NCBI RefSeq assembly: GCF_900107455.1
Contig: NZ_FNQB01000002.1
Coordinates: 1,240,001-1,304,000, forward strand
Direction of reading: 5' to 3'
Source of the DNA: Asanoa ishikariensis
GTDB taxonomy: Bacteria > Actinomycetota > Actinomycetes > Mycobacteriales > Micromonosporaceae
Length of the DNA stretch: 64,000 nucleotides
Below the pieces are notes generated by a model. That model saw only the letters and a list, made by a program, of their open reading frames with translations. It made no database searches and was not told the origin of the DNA. Each line of letters begins with the position of its first letter. Positions within the stretch are counted from its first letter, which is position 1. Position numbers and translations under genes: made by a program. Below, in pieces: positions 1-11,100 of the stretch.

Positions 1-156
1 GACACCCTGTCAGACGAACAGCAACCGGTCGTGGGACGGCCCAAAACGCGCAACCACCCAACGACCCGGCAGAGCCGGCGGAAAAGAGGCCGTGACCAAC
101 GACGGACATGGACGGCCCGGCGGGAGCAACGGTCCGGACCACCGCGAACCCGGGAC
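1..156. other. Left edge, no gene recognised
   Basis: The stretch left of the malic enzyme stop codon holds no start site with a ribosome binding site and no protein-like reading frame that I can recognise. It is probably the 3' flank of the malic enzyme gene, cut by the window edge. No clear terminator hairpin is visible. Confidence 0.4.
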
Positions 157-1584
157 CTAGGGCGCAGAAGTATCAACAGCGGCAATAGCCGCACTGCTCT
201 GGGCCGCAGCCCGCACAGCAGCGGCAACCGCGACCGCCACCCGAGCGTCGAACACGCTGGGCACGATCACCGTTGGGTTGATTTTGTCCTCGCCGACCAC
301 GTCCGCGATGGCGCGGGCCGCCGCGATGGCCATCTCCTCGGTGAACTCCTCGGCGTGGGCGTCGAGCATGCCGCGGAACACCCCGGGGAAGGCCAACACG
401 TTGTTGATCTGGTTCGGCTGGTCGGAGCGGCCAGTCGCGACCACGGCAGCGTGCTTGCGGGCCTCGCGCGGGTCGACCTCCGGGTCGGGGTTGGCCAGCG
501 CGAACACGATCGAGTTCTCGGCCATCGCCGCGATGTCGTCGCCGGTGAGCAGGTTGGGCGCGCTGACGCCGATGAAGACGTCGGCACCGCGCAAGGCCCC
601 GGAAAGAGAACCCTGGTAGCTGTCGCGGTTGGTGTGCTCGACCAGCCACTGCCACGAGGCCGGCAGGTCCTTCAAGCCGGCATGCAGCACCCCGGGCCGG
701 TCGTACGCGATGATGTCGCCCACGCCCTGGCGGAGCAGCAGCTTCATGATCGCGGTCCCGGCCGCGCCGGCGCCGCTGACGACGACTCGGACGTCCTGCA
801 TCCGCTTGCCGACGACGCGCAGCGCGTTGGTGAGGGCGGCCAGCACGCAGATCGCCGTACCGTGCTGATCGTCGTGGAAGACCGGAATGTCCAGAAGCTC
901 GCGGAGCCGCTCCTCGATCTCGAAGCAGCGCGGGGCAGCGATGTCCTCCAGGTTGATGCCGCCATAAGCCGGCGCGATCGCCTGGACGATCCGCACGATC
1001 TCGTCGGTGTCCTGGGTGTCGAGCACGACCGGCCAGGCGTCGACCCCGCCGAAGCGCTTGAACAGGGCGGCCTTGCCCTCCATCACGGGCAGCGACGCGG
1101 CGGGTCCGAGGTTGCCCAGGCCCAGCACCGCCGAACCGTCGGTCACGACCGCGACCGTGTTGCGCTTGATCGTCAGTCGGCGGGCGTCGGCCGGGTTCTC
1201 CGCGATCGCGAGACAAACCCTGGCGACACCCGGCGTGTACGCGCGGGAAAGCTCGTCCCGGTTCCGCAACGCCACCTTCGGCGTCACCTCGATCTTGCCG
1301 CCGAGGTGGAGCAGGAACGTCCGGTCCGAGACCTTGCGGACGTCGACCCCGTCGAGCGCCTCGAGGGCCTTGACCACCGAGTCGGCGTGGGTTGCGTCGG
1401 CTGTGTCACAGGTGAGGTCGACGATCACCATCGTGGGGTCTGAGTCGACGACGTCGAGCGCCGTCACGATGGCGCCCGCCTCCCCGACGCAGGTGGTCAG
1501 TCGGCCGATCGCCGACGCATCGGCGACCACCCCGATCCGGATCGTGATCGAAAAGCCGGCACTGGGCAGGCGTGTCGTCGCCAC
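157..1584 (-). CDS. NAD-dependent malic enzyme with N-terminal ACT domain
   Basis: This enzyme oxidatively decarboxylates malate to pyruvate, linking the TCA cycle to pyruvate in the cytoplasm. The product is 475 residues. An ACT-type regulatory domain covers roughly residues 12-85. The malic N domain follows, with the catalytic tyrosine in SRAYTPGV (Tyr116) and the catalytic lysine in MEGKAALFKRFGG (Lys171). The metal site is in FHDDQHGTA (about 237-242), and the NAD-binding glycine motif GAGAAG lies at 271-276. The GTG start at 1584 was chosen because GGAGGA lies six bases upstream; an in-frame extension to 1647 reads as Arg-rich low-quality sequence. The gene is divergent from hflX. The ACT domain suggests allosteric control by a small ligand, which is inference. 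Confidence 0.93.
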   Translation of the reverse strand: MATTRLPSAGFSITIRIGVVADASAIGRLTTCVGEAGAIVTALDVVDSDPTMVIVDLTCDTADATHADSVVKALEALDGVDVRKVSDRTFLLHLGGKIEVTPKVALRNRDELSRAYTPGVARVCLAIAENPADARRLTIKRNTVAVVTDGSAVLGLGNLGPAASLPVMEGKAALFKRFGGVDAWPVVLDTQDTDEIVRIVQAIAPAYGGINLEDIAAPRCFEIEERLRELLDIPVFHDDQHGTAICVLAALTNALRVVGKRMQDVRVVVSGAGAAGTAIMKLLLRQGVGDIIAYDRPGVLHAGLKDLPASWQWLVEHTNRDSYQGSLSGALRGADVFIGVSAPNLLTGDDIAAMAENSIVFALANPDPEVDPREARKHAAVVATGRSDQPNQINNVLAFPGVFRGMLDAHAEEFTEEMAIAAARAIADVVGEDKINPTVIVPSVFDARVAVAVAAAVRAAAQSSAAIAAVDTSAP

Positions 1585-1735
1585 GTGGTCCTCCGTCGTC
1601 CTACGGCGCGGGCCACGGCGCCCACGCCGTAGCGCATTCTTGCCCACGTCGGTGCAGGTCGGCCAACCGCCTGCGCGATTTGTGGATGCGCTCGCGCCGC
1701 AGGCGTGTCACGATCGGTGTTCAAGGAGGATTGTT

Positions 1736-3154
1736 TTGCGCACATTCCACACTGTGGATGATCTTGCTGACATCGAACCCACGACCGGCGAGTTGGAGCT
1801 GGAAGACCGACACGCCATGCGACGTGTCGCAGGTCTCTCCACCGAGCTCACCGACATCACCGAGGTCGAATACCGCCAGCTCCGGCTCGAACGGGTCGTC
1901 CTGGTCGGTGTCTGGACCGAAGGCACCGTGACCGACGCCGACAACTCCCTGATCGAGCTCGCGGCGTTGGCCGAGACGGCGGGCTCCCAGGTGCTCGAAG
2001 GGCTGATCCAGCGCCGCGGCCGGCCCGATTCCGCGACCTTCATCGGGCGGGGCAAGGTCGACGAGCTGCTGTCCGTGGTCACGTCGACCGGCGCCGACAC
2101 GGTGATCTGCGACGGCGAGCTGTCTCCGTCGCAGCTCCGCAACCTGGAGCAGCGGGTCAAGGTCAAGGTCGTCGACCGCACCGCTCTGATCCTCGACATC
2201 TTCGCCCAGCACGCGAAGAGCAAAGAGGGCAAGGCGCAGGTCGAGCTGGCCCAGCTCGAATACCTGCTGCCGAGGCTGCGCGGCTGGGGCGAGACGCTGT
2301 CCCGGCAGACCGGTGGTTCCGGGCGGGGTGGCGGCGCGGGCGGCGGCGTCGGCGTGCGTGGTCCCGGTGAGACCAAGCTCGAGACCGACCGTCGCCGGAT
2401 CAACCACCGGATCTCCCGGCTGCGGCGCGAGATCAAGGCCCTTCGCACCGTACGCGCGACCAAGCGCGCCCGCCGCAACCGCAACAACATCCCGGCCGTG
2501 GCGATCGCCGGCTACACCAACGCCGGCAAGTCCAGCCTGCTCAACCGACTGACCGGTGCGGGGGTGCTGGTCGAGGACGCGCTGTTCGCCACCCTGGACC
2601 CGACCACCCGCAAGGCCCGGGACGCCGACGGGCGGATCTACACGCTCTCCGACACGGTCGGCTTCGTCCGGCACCTGCCACACCAGATCATCGAGGCGTT
2701 CCGCTCGACGCTCGAGGAGGTCGCCGACGCCGACCTGCTGGTGCACGTCGTCGACGGCGCGCACCCCGACCCGGAGGAGCAGGTTCGCGCGGTCCGCGAG
2801 GTGCTCGCCGAGGTCGGCGCCGACAGCGTTCCGGAGCTGTTGGTGGTCAACAAGATCGACAGCGCCGACGAGGAGACGCTGCTGCGGCTGAAGCGGGCCT
2901 GGCCCGACGCGATCTTCGTGTCGGCCCGGTCCGGGCGGGGCATCGACGAGTTTCGTACGACGCTGGAAGGGCACCTGCCCCGACCGGCGGTCGAGCTGCG
3001 CGTCGTGGTGCCTTACGACCGTGGTGAGCTGGTTGCCCGGTTGCACCGCAGGGCCAAGGTGTTGAGCACCGCCCACATCGCCGAAGGCACCGCGCTGCAT
3101 GTGCGGGTCGACCCGGCTCTCGCGGCTGAGCTGGTGCCCTACGTGTCGGCATAG
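1736..3154 (+). CDS. hflX: Ribosome-associated GTPase HflX
   Basis: HflX binds the 50S subunit and splits stalled or stress-damaged 70S ribosomes using GTP. The product is 472 residues. The N-terminal HflX domain carries the glycine-rich loop and GPGETKLE at about 209-216. The G domain has Walker A GYTNAGKS (259-266), DTVGF (306-310) and NKID for guanine specificity. The start is TTG at 1736, supported by AAGGAGGA at 1723-1730. The open frame continues further upstream only as antisense of the malic enzyme. It is transcribed alone, divergent from the malic enzyme gene. hflX also lies near lexA in mycobacteria, so the placement is ancestral rather than acquired. Confidence 0.95.
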   Translation: MRTFHTVDDLADIEPTTGELELEDRHAMRRVAGLSTELTDITEVEYRQLRLERVVLVGVWTEGTVTDADNSLIELAALAETAGSQVLEGLIQRRGRPDSATFIGRGKVDELLSVVTSTGADTVICDGELSPSQLRNLEQRVKVKVVDRTALILDIFAQHAKSKEGKAQVELAQLEYLLPRLRGWGETLSRQTGGSGRGGGAGGGVGVRGPGETKLETDRRRINHRISRLRREIKALRTVRATKRARRNRNNIPAVAIAGYTNAGKSSLLNRLTGAGVLVEDALFATLDPTTRKARDADGRIYTLSDTVGFVRHLPHQIIEAFRSTLEEVADADLLVHVVDGAHPDPEEQVRAVREVLAEVGADSVPELLVVNKIDSADEETLLRLKRAWPDAIFVSARSGRGIDEFRTTLEGHLPRPAVELRVVVPYDRGELVARLHRRAKVLSTAHIAEGTALHVRVDPALAAELVPYVSA

Positions 3155-3209
3155 GGCGGAGATCACGAGGGGGAGGCGCGCAGCCGGTACGACGTGCGAC
3201 ACTGGCCCG

Positions 3210-4850
3210 ATGCCGCGCGCTTCCTCTTCGATCACGGTCGTCCTGGGCGTGGTCGCAGCGGCGCTCGGTGCCGGATTTGGCACCGCATGGGCCGCTCCAT
3301 CCCCCACTCCCGCCGGTGCAGCCGGCGCAGCGGCGGTCGTCGACGGCAAGAAGGTCTGCGCGATCACCGACTCGAAGTTGGTCGAGCTCTCCGGTCTCGT
3401 CGCGACCAAGTCGGGCTACGTCGTCATCAACGACAGCACCGACGTGTCGAGCCGCGAGCGCGTCTTCTTCCTTGACAAGAAGTGCAAGGTCGACGACTCG
3501 GTCGCCTACCCCGGCGGCGGTCCCCGCGACACCGAAGACCTGGCGCTCTCGCCGGACGGCAAGACCCTCTGGGTCGCCGACACCGGCAACAACATCACCA
3601 GCGACGACCAGCGCGAGAGCATCGTGCTGTGGAGCCTCCCGGCCAACGGCAGCAAGCAGCCGACGCTGCACCGCTTCGTCTACCCGGACGACAAGCCGCG
3701 CGACGCGGAGGCGCTGGTCATGACCGGCACCGGCGCCGGCACCCCGCTGGTCATCACCAAGTCGGCCGGCCCGGCGGAGCTGTTCGTCCCCGCCTCGGCG
3801 ATCAAGAACGGCAACTCGACCGGCGTGCCGATGAAGAAGGTCGGCGACGTCACCGTCCCCAAGACCGAGACGCCCAACCTCCTCAACGCCGCTGGGCGCC
3901 TCACGGTCACGGGCGCGGCCCGCTCGGACGACGGCACGAAGGTGGTCCTCCGCACCTATGCCGACGCGTTCGAGTGGGACGTTGCCGAGGGCGGCGACGT
4001 GGTGGCGGCCCTGACCGGTGGCACCGCGCCCCGGATCACGGGCCTGACCGACCCGTTCGGCGAGGCGATCTCGTACACCACCGATGGCAAGCAGTTCGTC
4101 ACGGTCTCCGACGGCGGCCAACTCGGTGATGACCCGGACATCGACATCCTCAGCTACGTACCCGCTTCCCCGGCCCCACCCACCGGCGACACGAAGACCG
4201 ACGGCGCGGCCGGCGGTGGCGGCGGGTCCTTCTTCGACAACCTGTCGCTGAAAGACATCACGAAGCTGATCGCGGCGATCGGTGTGATCGGCCTGATCCT
4301 GGTCGGCGCCGGCGTCGCCGGCATCATCGTGGCCCGCAAGAAGAAGGCCGCAGGCGTCGGTGCCGAGCCAGTGGGCACGGGCAACGCGCGGGTCGGCCGC
4401 CAGACAGCCCCAGAACAGGCGACCTGGGACAAGGACGGCAACAGCGGCAACGTGTACGGCGGCCAGCCCAACGGCGGTGTCTACGGCGGCCAGCCAGCCC
4501 CGGCGCAAGCCGGCGGTGTCTATGGCGGTCAGCCCGCAGCACCTGGTGTCTACGGCGGCCAGCCCGCGGCGCCGGGCGGCGGTGTCTACGGCGGTCCGCA
4601 GCGCGGCGGTGGTGGTGGCGGCGCTTATGGCGGCGGCGGTGGCGGCCAGCGCGGTTCCGGTGGCGTTTATGGCGGCGGGCCCGGCGGCCAGGGTGATGGG
4701 TACGGGCCGCCGCAGCAGGGCGGGTCGCGCGGAGCCGGCTATGGACGGCCGCGGAACGCGCCGGACGACTACGGCTACGGCCCCCAGGACCAGCACGGCC
4801 GGGACGGCTACGACGGCAACGGCTACGTCGGCTCCGGTTACCGGGGCTGA
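3210..4850 (+). CDS. Membrane-anchored beta-propeller protein with Gly/Tyr-rich repeat tail
   Basis: The function is unknown. The 546-residue product starts with a signal-like segment (about residues 5-28, ending AWAAPSP). A six- or seven-bladed propeller-like domain follows (LALSPDGKTLWVADTGNN, ISYTTDGKQFVTVSDGG). Near residue 355 there is a single transmembrane helix, LIAAIGVIGLILVGAGVAG, followed by RKKKA, so the tail is cytoplasmic. The last 150 residues are low complexity, built from VYGGQP-like repeats and runs of glycine and tyrosine. The topology is extracellular propeller, membrane helix, cytoplasmic Gly/Tyr tail. The ATG at 3210 sits directly before the signal segment. The propeller could bind carbohydrate or protein ligands, but nothing identifies a substrate. 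Confidence 0.8.
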   Translation: MPRASSSITVVLGVVAAALGAGFGTAWAAPSPTPAGAAGAAAVVDGKKVCAITDSKLVELSGLVATKSGYVVINDSTDVSSRERVFFLDKKCKVDDSVAYPGGGPRDTEDLALSPDGKTLWVADTGNNITSDDQRESIVLWSLPANGSKQPTLHRFVYPDDKPRDAEALVMTGTGAGTPLVITKSAGPAELFVPASAIKNGNSTGVPMKKVGDVTVPKTETPNLLNAAGRLTVTGAARSDDGTKVVLRTYADAFEWDVAEGGDVVAALTGGTAPRITGLTDPFGEAISYTTDGKQFVTVSDGGQLGDDPDIDILSYVPASPAPPTGDTKTDGAAGGGGGSFFDNLSLKDITKLIAAIGVIGLILVGAGVAGIIVARKKKAAGVGAEPVGTGNARVGRQTAPEQATWDKDGNSGNVYGGQPNGGVYGGQPAPAQAGGVYGGQPAAPGVYGGQPAAPGGGVYGGPQRGGGGGGAYGGGGGGQRGSGGVYGGGPGGQGDGYGPPQQGGSRGAGYGRPRNAPDDYGYGPQDQHGRDGYDGNGYVGSGYRG

Positions 4851-5153
4851 GCTTTACTTCCGCTAGCGTGCTTTCGCGGTAGGGCTGGGACGGGTTTCGT
4901 CTGGCGTCCCGTGCGGCTCTAACCCCGCGTGCAGCCTTGACTGATGTGCCACAGGCATGCCGTATGGGATGGCCGCGGGGCTTGGCTCAAAGGGCGACCG
5001 GCGGCGACATGCTTTCAAGGCTCCAACGCGAGCAGCCTGCGCAGGAGGCGGACACCGGCCAGGTGCGTGATGACCGCTGTCTCCGTCGACGTTCTTGCCG
5101 CCGCGCTGGCGGCTGGCCCGCCGGTCTGGACCGGCGGGCCGAGCGCTGTTTCG
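4851..5153. other. Convergent intergenic region, beta-propeller gene and lexA
   Basis: About 300 bases separate two convergent stop codons. The only clear structure is the hairpin at 5115-5140. A weaker GGGACG/CGTCCC pair at 4887-4892 and 4905-4910 could end the propeller transcript. No protein-like frame was recognised. Confidence 0.5.
5115..5140 (-). terminator. Hairpin downstream of lexA
   Basis: GGCCCGCCGGTC at 5115-5126 pairs perfectly with GACCGGCGGGCC at 5129-5140 (12 bp with a very tight loop). It lies 14 bases beyond the lexA stop codon, between convergent genes, so it may work in both directions. There is no U tract, as is common for actinobacterial terminators. Confidence 0.7.
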
Positions 5154-5942
5154 TTAGATGCGGCGGAGGATCGCCACAACGCGGCCCATGATGGTGGCCT
5201 CGTCGCCGTTGATCGGGTCGAACGCCGGGTTGCGCGGTAGCAGCCAGACGTGGCCCTCGCGGCGCTGGAACGTCTTGACCGTCGCCTCGCCGTCGAGCAT
5301 CGCCGCCACGATCTCGCCGTTGTTGGCGGTGGGCTGCTGCCGGACGACCACCCAGTCGCCGTCGCAGATCGCGGCTTCGAGCATCGAGTCGCCCTTGACG
5401 TGGAGCATGAAGACGTCGCCTTCGCCGACGAGCTCGCGGGGGAGGGGGAAGACGTCCTCCACGGCCTGCTCGGCGAGGATCGGACCACCGGCGGCGATCT
5501 GACCCAGCATCGGCACGTAGGCGGGCTTGGGGCGTTGCGTCCGCGCGGCCTCGTCGTCGAGGTCGGCCGGCGGCCGCACGTCGACGGCGCGCGGCCGGTT
5601 GGGGTCGCGCCGCAGGAAGCCCTTCCGCTCAAGCTCCTTGAGCTGGTAGGCGACGCTCGACGGCGAGACCAGCCCGACCGCCTCGCCGATCTCCCGGACG
5701 CTTGGTGGGTAGCCGTATCGCTCCACCCAGTCCCTGATGAACTCGAGGATTCGTCGCTGCCGCGCGGTGAGCTCGGACGCGGTCACATCGGGGAAGCTGC
5801 TGACCACGGGTGTGACGGCTCTGACCTCCGGCGTCGCCGCGCGAGCCCGCGCGGCGCCTCGCTTGCGCGCACTTGGCGACGCGGCCTCGGACGCGATCTT
5901 CTGCGGTTGGTGCTGCCGGCTCGCCCGGTCGTCGGTCGACAC
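5154..5942 (-). CDS. lexA: LexA repressor, SOS response
   Basis: LexA represses DNA damage genes and cleaves itself when RecA filaments form. The product is 262 residues. A basic low-complexity N-terminal extension (1-50) precedes the winged-helix domain ([15 protein letters not shown] onward, about 58-122). The cleavage site is Ala-Gly in QIAAGGPI (151-152). The peptidase dyad is Ser186 in GDSM and Lys223 in TVKTF. GTG at 5942 was chosen because GGGAGGA lies six bases upstream; the frame runs further up but passes through the promoter and operator region. The gene is divergent from the LysM gene. An SOS-type site and a weaker copy lie between the two, implying autoregulation. Confidence 0.96.
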   Translation of the reverse strand: MSTDDRASRQHQPQKIASEAASPSARKRGAARARAATPEVRAVTPVVSSFPDVTASELTARQRRILEFIRDWVERYGYPPSVREIGEAVGLVSPSSVAYQLKELERKGFLRRDPNRPRAVDVRPPADLDDEAARTQRPKPAYVPMLGQIAAGGPILAEQAVEDVFPLPRELVGEGDVFMLHVKGDSMLEAAICDGDWVVVRQQPTANNGEIVAAMLDGEATVKTFQRREGHVWLLPRNPAFDPINGDEATIMGRVVAILRRI

Positions 5943-6077
5943 GTCCGTCCTCCCTGGTCGGCTGTGATGCCCTAATTCGCGGTTGGGGTGACCATGACCG
6001 TATCGGTGGGTTGAGACAGTTTCAAACATCTGTACGAGATCCGTGTCCGGCGTGTCGCGCCTTCTGGGCTCGACATC

Positions 6078-6091
6078 CGAACGCCTGTTCT
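6078..6091. promoter_or_regulatory. Degenerate second SOS-box-like site
   Basis: CGAAC, four bases (GCCT), then GTTCT. This keeps nine of the twelve conserved positions of the actinobacterial SOS consensus TCGAAC-N4-GTTCGA when flanks are counted. It sits on the lexA side of the perfect box and could serve lexA autoregulation. The call is weaker than the box at 6117. Confidence 0.45.
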
Positions 6092-6116
6092 GATACACCA
6101 TCGTACGTCCGTACTA

Positions 6117-6132
6117 TCGAACTGGCGTTCGA
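6117..6132. promoter_or_regulatory. SOS box (LexA operator), perfect palindrome arms
   Basis: TCGAAC (6117-6122), TGGC, GTTCGA (6127-6132) matches the mycobacterial and actinobacterial LexA consensus TCGAAC-N4-GTTCGA exactly. A possible -10 element TACTAT at 6112-6117 for the rightward LysM gene abuts the box, so LexA binding would block that promoter. The same region is the promoter side of lexA on the other strand. Confidence 0.85.
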
Positions 6133-6146
6133 TCTTGGGGGTCGGG

Positions 6147-6500
6147 ATGAGCGTGGTCAGCATTTCGGGTGGTGCCGAAGGCGGGATTTCCAGGCCTCCC
6201 GCGAGCAGACCGAAGCCACGCCTGCGTCTCACGCGGCGTGGCCGGCTGGTTCTGGTGGGTCTTTTCCTGGTCGCGGTCGGTCTGTTGGCCGCGATCCTGT
6301 CCCCGGCGTCCCGCGCCGCTGACCACGCCGAGCCACCACCGGTCGCGGTGGTCCAGCCCGGCGACACACTCTGGTCGGTGGTCGCCCGGCACCGACCGAG
6401 CAACGCGCCGTTCAAGGTGATCGACGAGATCCGCCGCCTGAACGACATGGACGACTTCACGATCCACGCGGGCCAGAAACTCGTCCTGCCACCAGACTGA
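6147..6500 (+). CDS. LysM-domain membrane protein, probable SOS-induced division inhibitor
   Basis: The 117-residue product has a basic cytoplasmic N-terminus, one transmembrane helix (about 33-52, LVLVGLFLVAVGLLAAIL) and an external LysM domain (about 66-114, VVQPGDTLWSVVARH to HAGQKLVLP). LysM binds peptidoglycan. The gene is divergent from lexA with a perfect SOS box just upstream. This arrangement and architecture match M. tuberculosis Rv2719c and resemble Bacillus YneA, both SOS-induced division inhibitors, so transient division arrest after DNA damage is the likely role (inference from family and context). ATG at 6147 was preferred to the upstream TTG because a G-rich ribosome binding site precedes it. 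Confidence 0.85.
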   Translation: MSVVSISGGAEGGISRPPASRPKPRLRLTRRGRLVLVGLFLVAVGLLAAILSPASRAADHAEPPPVAVVQPGDTLWSVVARHRPSNAPFKVIDEIRRLNDMDDFTIHAGQKLVLPPD

Positions 6501-7508
6501 CCGCCAGCCACCGGGTGCCGGAGAGTTCGTGGGGTTGGGGGACCCTGCGGCGGAACGACACGTCGTGCCCGGACCGGATTCGCACGGGGCTGTCCGCGCC
6601 AACACCCTTCACCGTGACGCGGCAAACGACCCCGACGTGCCGGGCCGGGCTCAGCGATCCAGGTCGCGCGCCACGACGCGTGCTGTTGGGGTGCCCGGGC
6701 ACGGTCTGGGGGGCGCGTCGGGCGGTGTTGACGTGCGGTCCGGCGGCGCCCTGTCCTCGGGCCTAGGTGCCTGCGCGGTCCGAGTCGTGTCCTTCGACGT
6801 GGGCGTGGCAAGCGGCGTACCGAGCCGGATCCACTGCTGTTCAAGCCTCGATCCAGGTCGCCTGGGCCGAAGGGAGGCGAAGGTCGCGGGGCGTGGCAGC
6901 GGCCCGCTTCGTTGCCGCGTCCTTGTCGGCCGGGCGGTGCTTGTTCCGTTGCCGCAAGGGCTGGGAAGGCGTTGTTCCGGGTGGTCGTTTCGTTGGATTG
7001 GGGGTCCGCGTCGCCGGATCGGGTGCTTCGGCCCGATGTTTGCGTCGGCCCTCGGCCGGGGCTCATGATGGGCGGCTTGCGGGCCTGCCGGGCGTCCCTC
7101 CGGCGGGCCGAGACGTCCGCTCCCACCAGCCGTCGGTGAGCCTGCCGGACCGCCCGTGTGGCTAGTCACAGGAGCCACACGAATCACGTTGAGACCGAAA
7201 CGTGGCACCAGCGACACGCCCGTCCAACTTGACCCCGGGACGTGGGCGGCCTACGGTCGAACCCCTAGATGTAGTAGTTACAGGTATGTAAGTTGTCCAC
7301 AGGTAGGGGTAGACTCGACAGAGTTACCCACACCTTTCCCACAAGTTGTGCACAGCGGCGAACCTCGGGGCGCAGCCACCGCAGGTCGTTTGCCGTTGTC
7401 CACAGGTGTGCGCGGAATCGGCCGCGGGCCGGCGCCTAGCGCCGCCAAGAGTGTCAGAGGGTCGCACTAGCGTGACCCGCGAGATCAGTTCAAGAGAGGA
7501 GGTCGGCG
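6501..7508. other. 1-kb region without recognisable gene, upstream of nrdR
   Basis: Open frames exist on both strands, but their translations are Arg/Gly/Pro-rich, lack ribosome binding sites and show no domain I know. The left 750 bases look like noncoding or decayed sequence with G runs on the plus strand. The right 220 bases (about 7260-7480) have lower GC and contain the DnaA-box-like cluster at 7294-7404, which must also hold the nrdR promoter. Confidence 0.5.
7294..7404. promoter_or_regulatory. Cluster of DnaA-box-like 9-mers upstream of nrdR-nrdJ
   Basis: Four related 9-mers lie within 111 bases: TTGTCCACA at 7294-7302, TTACCCACA at 7325-7333, TTGTGCACA at 7347-7355 and TTGTCCACA at 7396-7404. 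TTGTCCACA is the usual high-GC actinobacterial DnaA box. An 11-base inverted repeat CACAAGTTGTG at 7341-7351 overlaps the middle sites and could instead belong to an NrdR box. All lie 105-215 bases before nrdR, so DnaA and/or NrdR control of the operon is likely. Function is inferred from sequence only. Confidence 0.6.
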
Positions 7509-8012
7509 ATGCGCTGTCCTTACTGCCGACACCCCGACTCGCGGGTCGTCGACTCGCGCGAGGCCGACGACGGCCAGCTGATCCGGCGGCGGCGCTCGTG
7601 CACCGAGTGCAGCAAGCGGTTCACCACCGTTGAGGAGGCCGTCCTCGCGGTGGTCAAGCGCAGCGGCGTGACCGAGCCGTTCAGCCGCACCAAGATCGTC
7701 ACTGGCGTGCGCAAGGCCTGCCAGGGGCGTCCGGTCGATGAAGACTCCATCGCGCTGCTGGCCCAGAAGGTCGAAGAGACCGTTCGGGCCAAGGGGGCCG
7801 CCGAGATCCCCAGCCACGACGTGGGGCTTGCCATTCTCGGCCCGCTGCGCGACCTCGACGAGGTGGCCTACCTGCGCTTCGCCAGCGTCTACCGCTCGTT
7901 CGAGTCGCTGAGCGACTTCGAGCGCGAGATCGAGACGCTCCGCGCGGCCGCGGTCGCGCGACTAGAGGGCACCGCCATCGCGGCTGTCAACGCGGAAACG
8001 CGTACCAAGTAA
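7509..8012 (+). CDS. nrdR: Transcriptional repressor NrdR
   Basis: NrdR senses ATP/dATP and represses ribonucleotide reductase operons. The product is 167 residues. The N-terminal zinc ribbon has Cys3 and Cys6 in MRCPYC and Cys31 and Cys34 in CTEC. The ATP-cone domain follows (about 48-140, [16 protein letters not shown] to [11 protein letters not shown]). ATG at 7509 is preceded by AGAGGAGG. nrdJ follows after 38 bases, so nrdR is co-transcribed with its own target, as in Streptomyces. An NrdR box pair is expected in the promoter; see the palindrome at 7341-7351. Confidence 0.97.
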   Translation: MRCPYCRHPDSRVVDSREADDGQLIRRRRSCTECSKRFTTVEEAVLAVVKRSGVTEPFSRTKIVTGVRKACQGRPVDEDSIALLAQKVEETVRAKGAAEIPSHDVGLAILGPLRDLDEVAYLRFASVYRSFESLSDFEREIETLRAAAVARLEGTAIAAVNAETRTK

Positions 8013-8050
8013 AGCTTTTGATCGAGTTCGTAAACGAGGGGGCGGGTGAC

Positions 8051-10903
<2,853 letters not shown>

Positions 10904-10933
<30 letters not shown>

Positions 10934-10972
10934 CCCGAGAAGACGGCTGCGGCTCGACCTCTGGGCTGCAGC
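10904..10972 (+). repeat. Imperfect tandem duplication of the nrdJ 3' end
   Basis: GGCTGCGGCTCGACCTC at 10904-10920 recurs at 10945-10961. Both copies are followed by a GGCTGCAGC block; the second copy has one extra base. The first copy encodes the last Cys-rich residues of NrdJ and the second lies after the stop codon. The period is about 41 bases. Confidence 0.8.
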
Positions 10973-11020
10973 CGGAGCCCGAAGGACGTCTGATCGCCCG
11001 GTGAGCGATCGAGTCTGAAA

Positions 11021-11059
11021 CAGCGACCGCCCGGTCCCGCCAGGACCGGGCGGTCGCTG
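11021..11059 (+). terminator. Strong hairpin terminator after nrdJ
   Basis: CAGCGACCGCCCGGTCC (11021-11037) and GGACCGGGCGGTCGCTG (11043-11059) form a perfect 17-bp stem with loop CGCCA. It lies 88 bases after the nrdJ stop. No U run follows. Confidence 0.9.
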
Positions 11060-11100
11060 CCGTTCTGGCAGGGGACCGCCTGGCCCCGGACCCAAAACCC

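Noticed and set aside
6529-7068. Plus-strand open frame of about 180 codons in the geneless kilobase
   Set aside because: The translation has no family resemblance, and several other frames are open over the same bases.
7294-7404. Chromosomal replication origin
   Set aside because: DnaA-box density alone is not enough; dnaA, dnaN and the AT-rich unwinding element are missing, and the region clearly serves nrdR-nrdJ.
7300-7508. Cobalamin riboswitch upstream of nrdR-nrdJ
   Set aside because: No B12-box-like conserved segment was seen, and the B12-dependent enzyme itself does not need one here.
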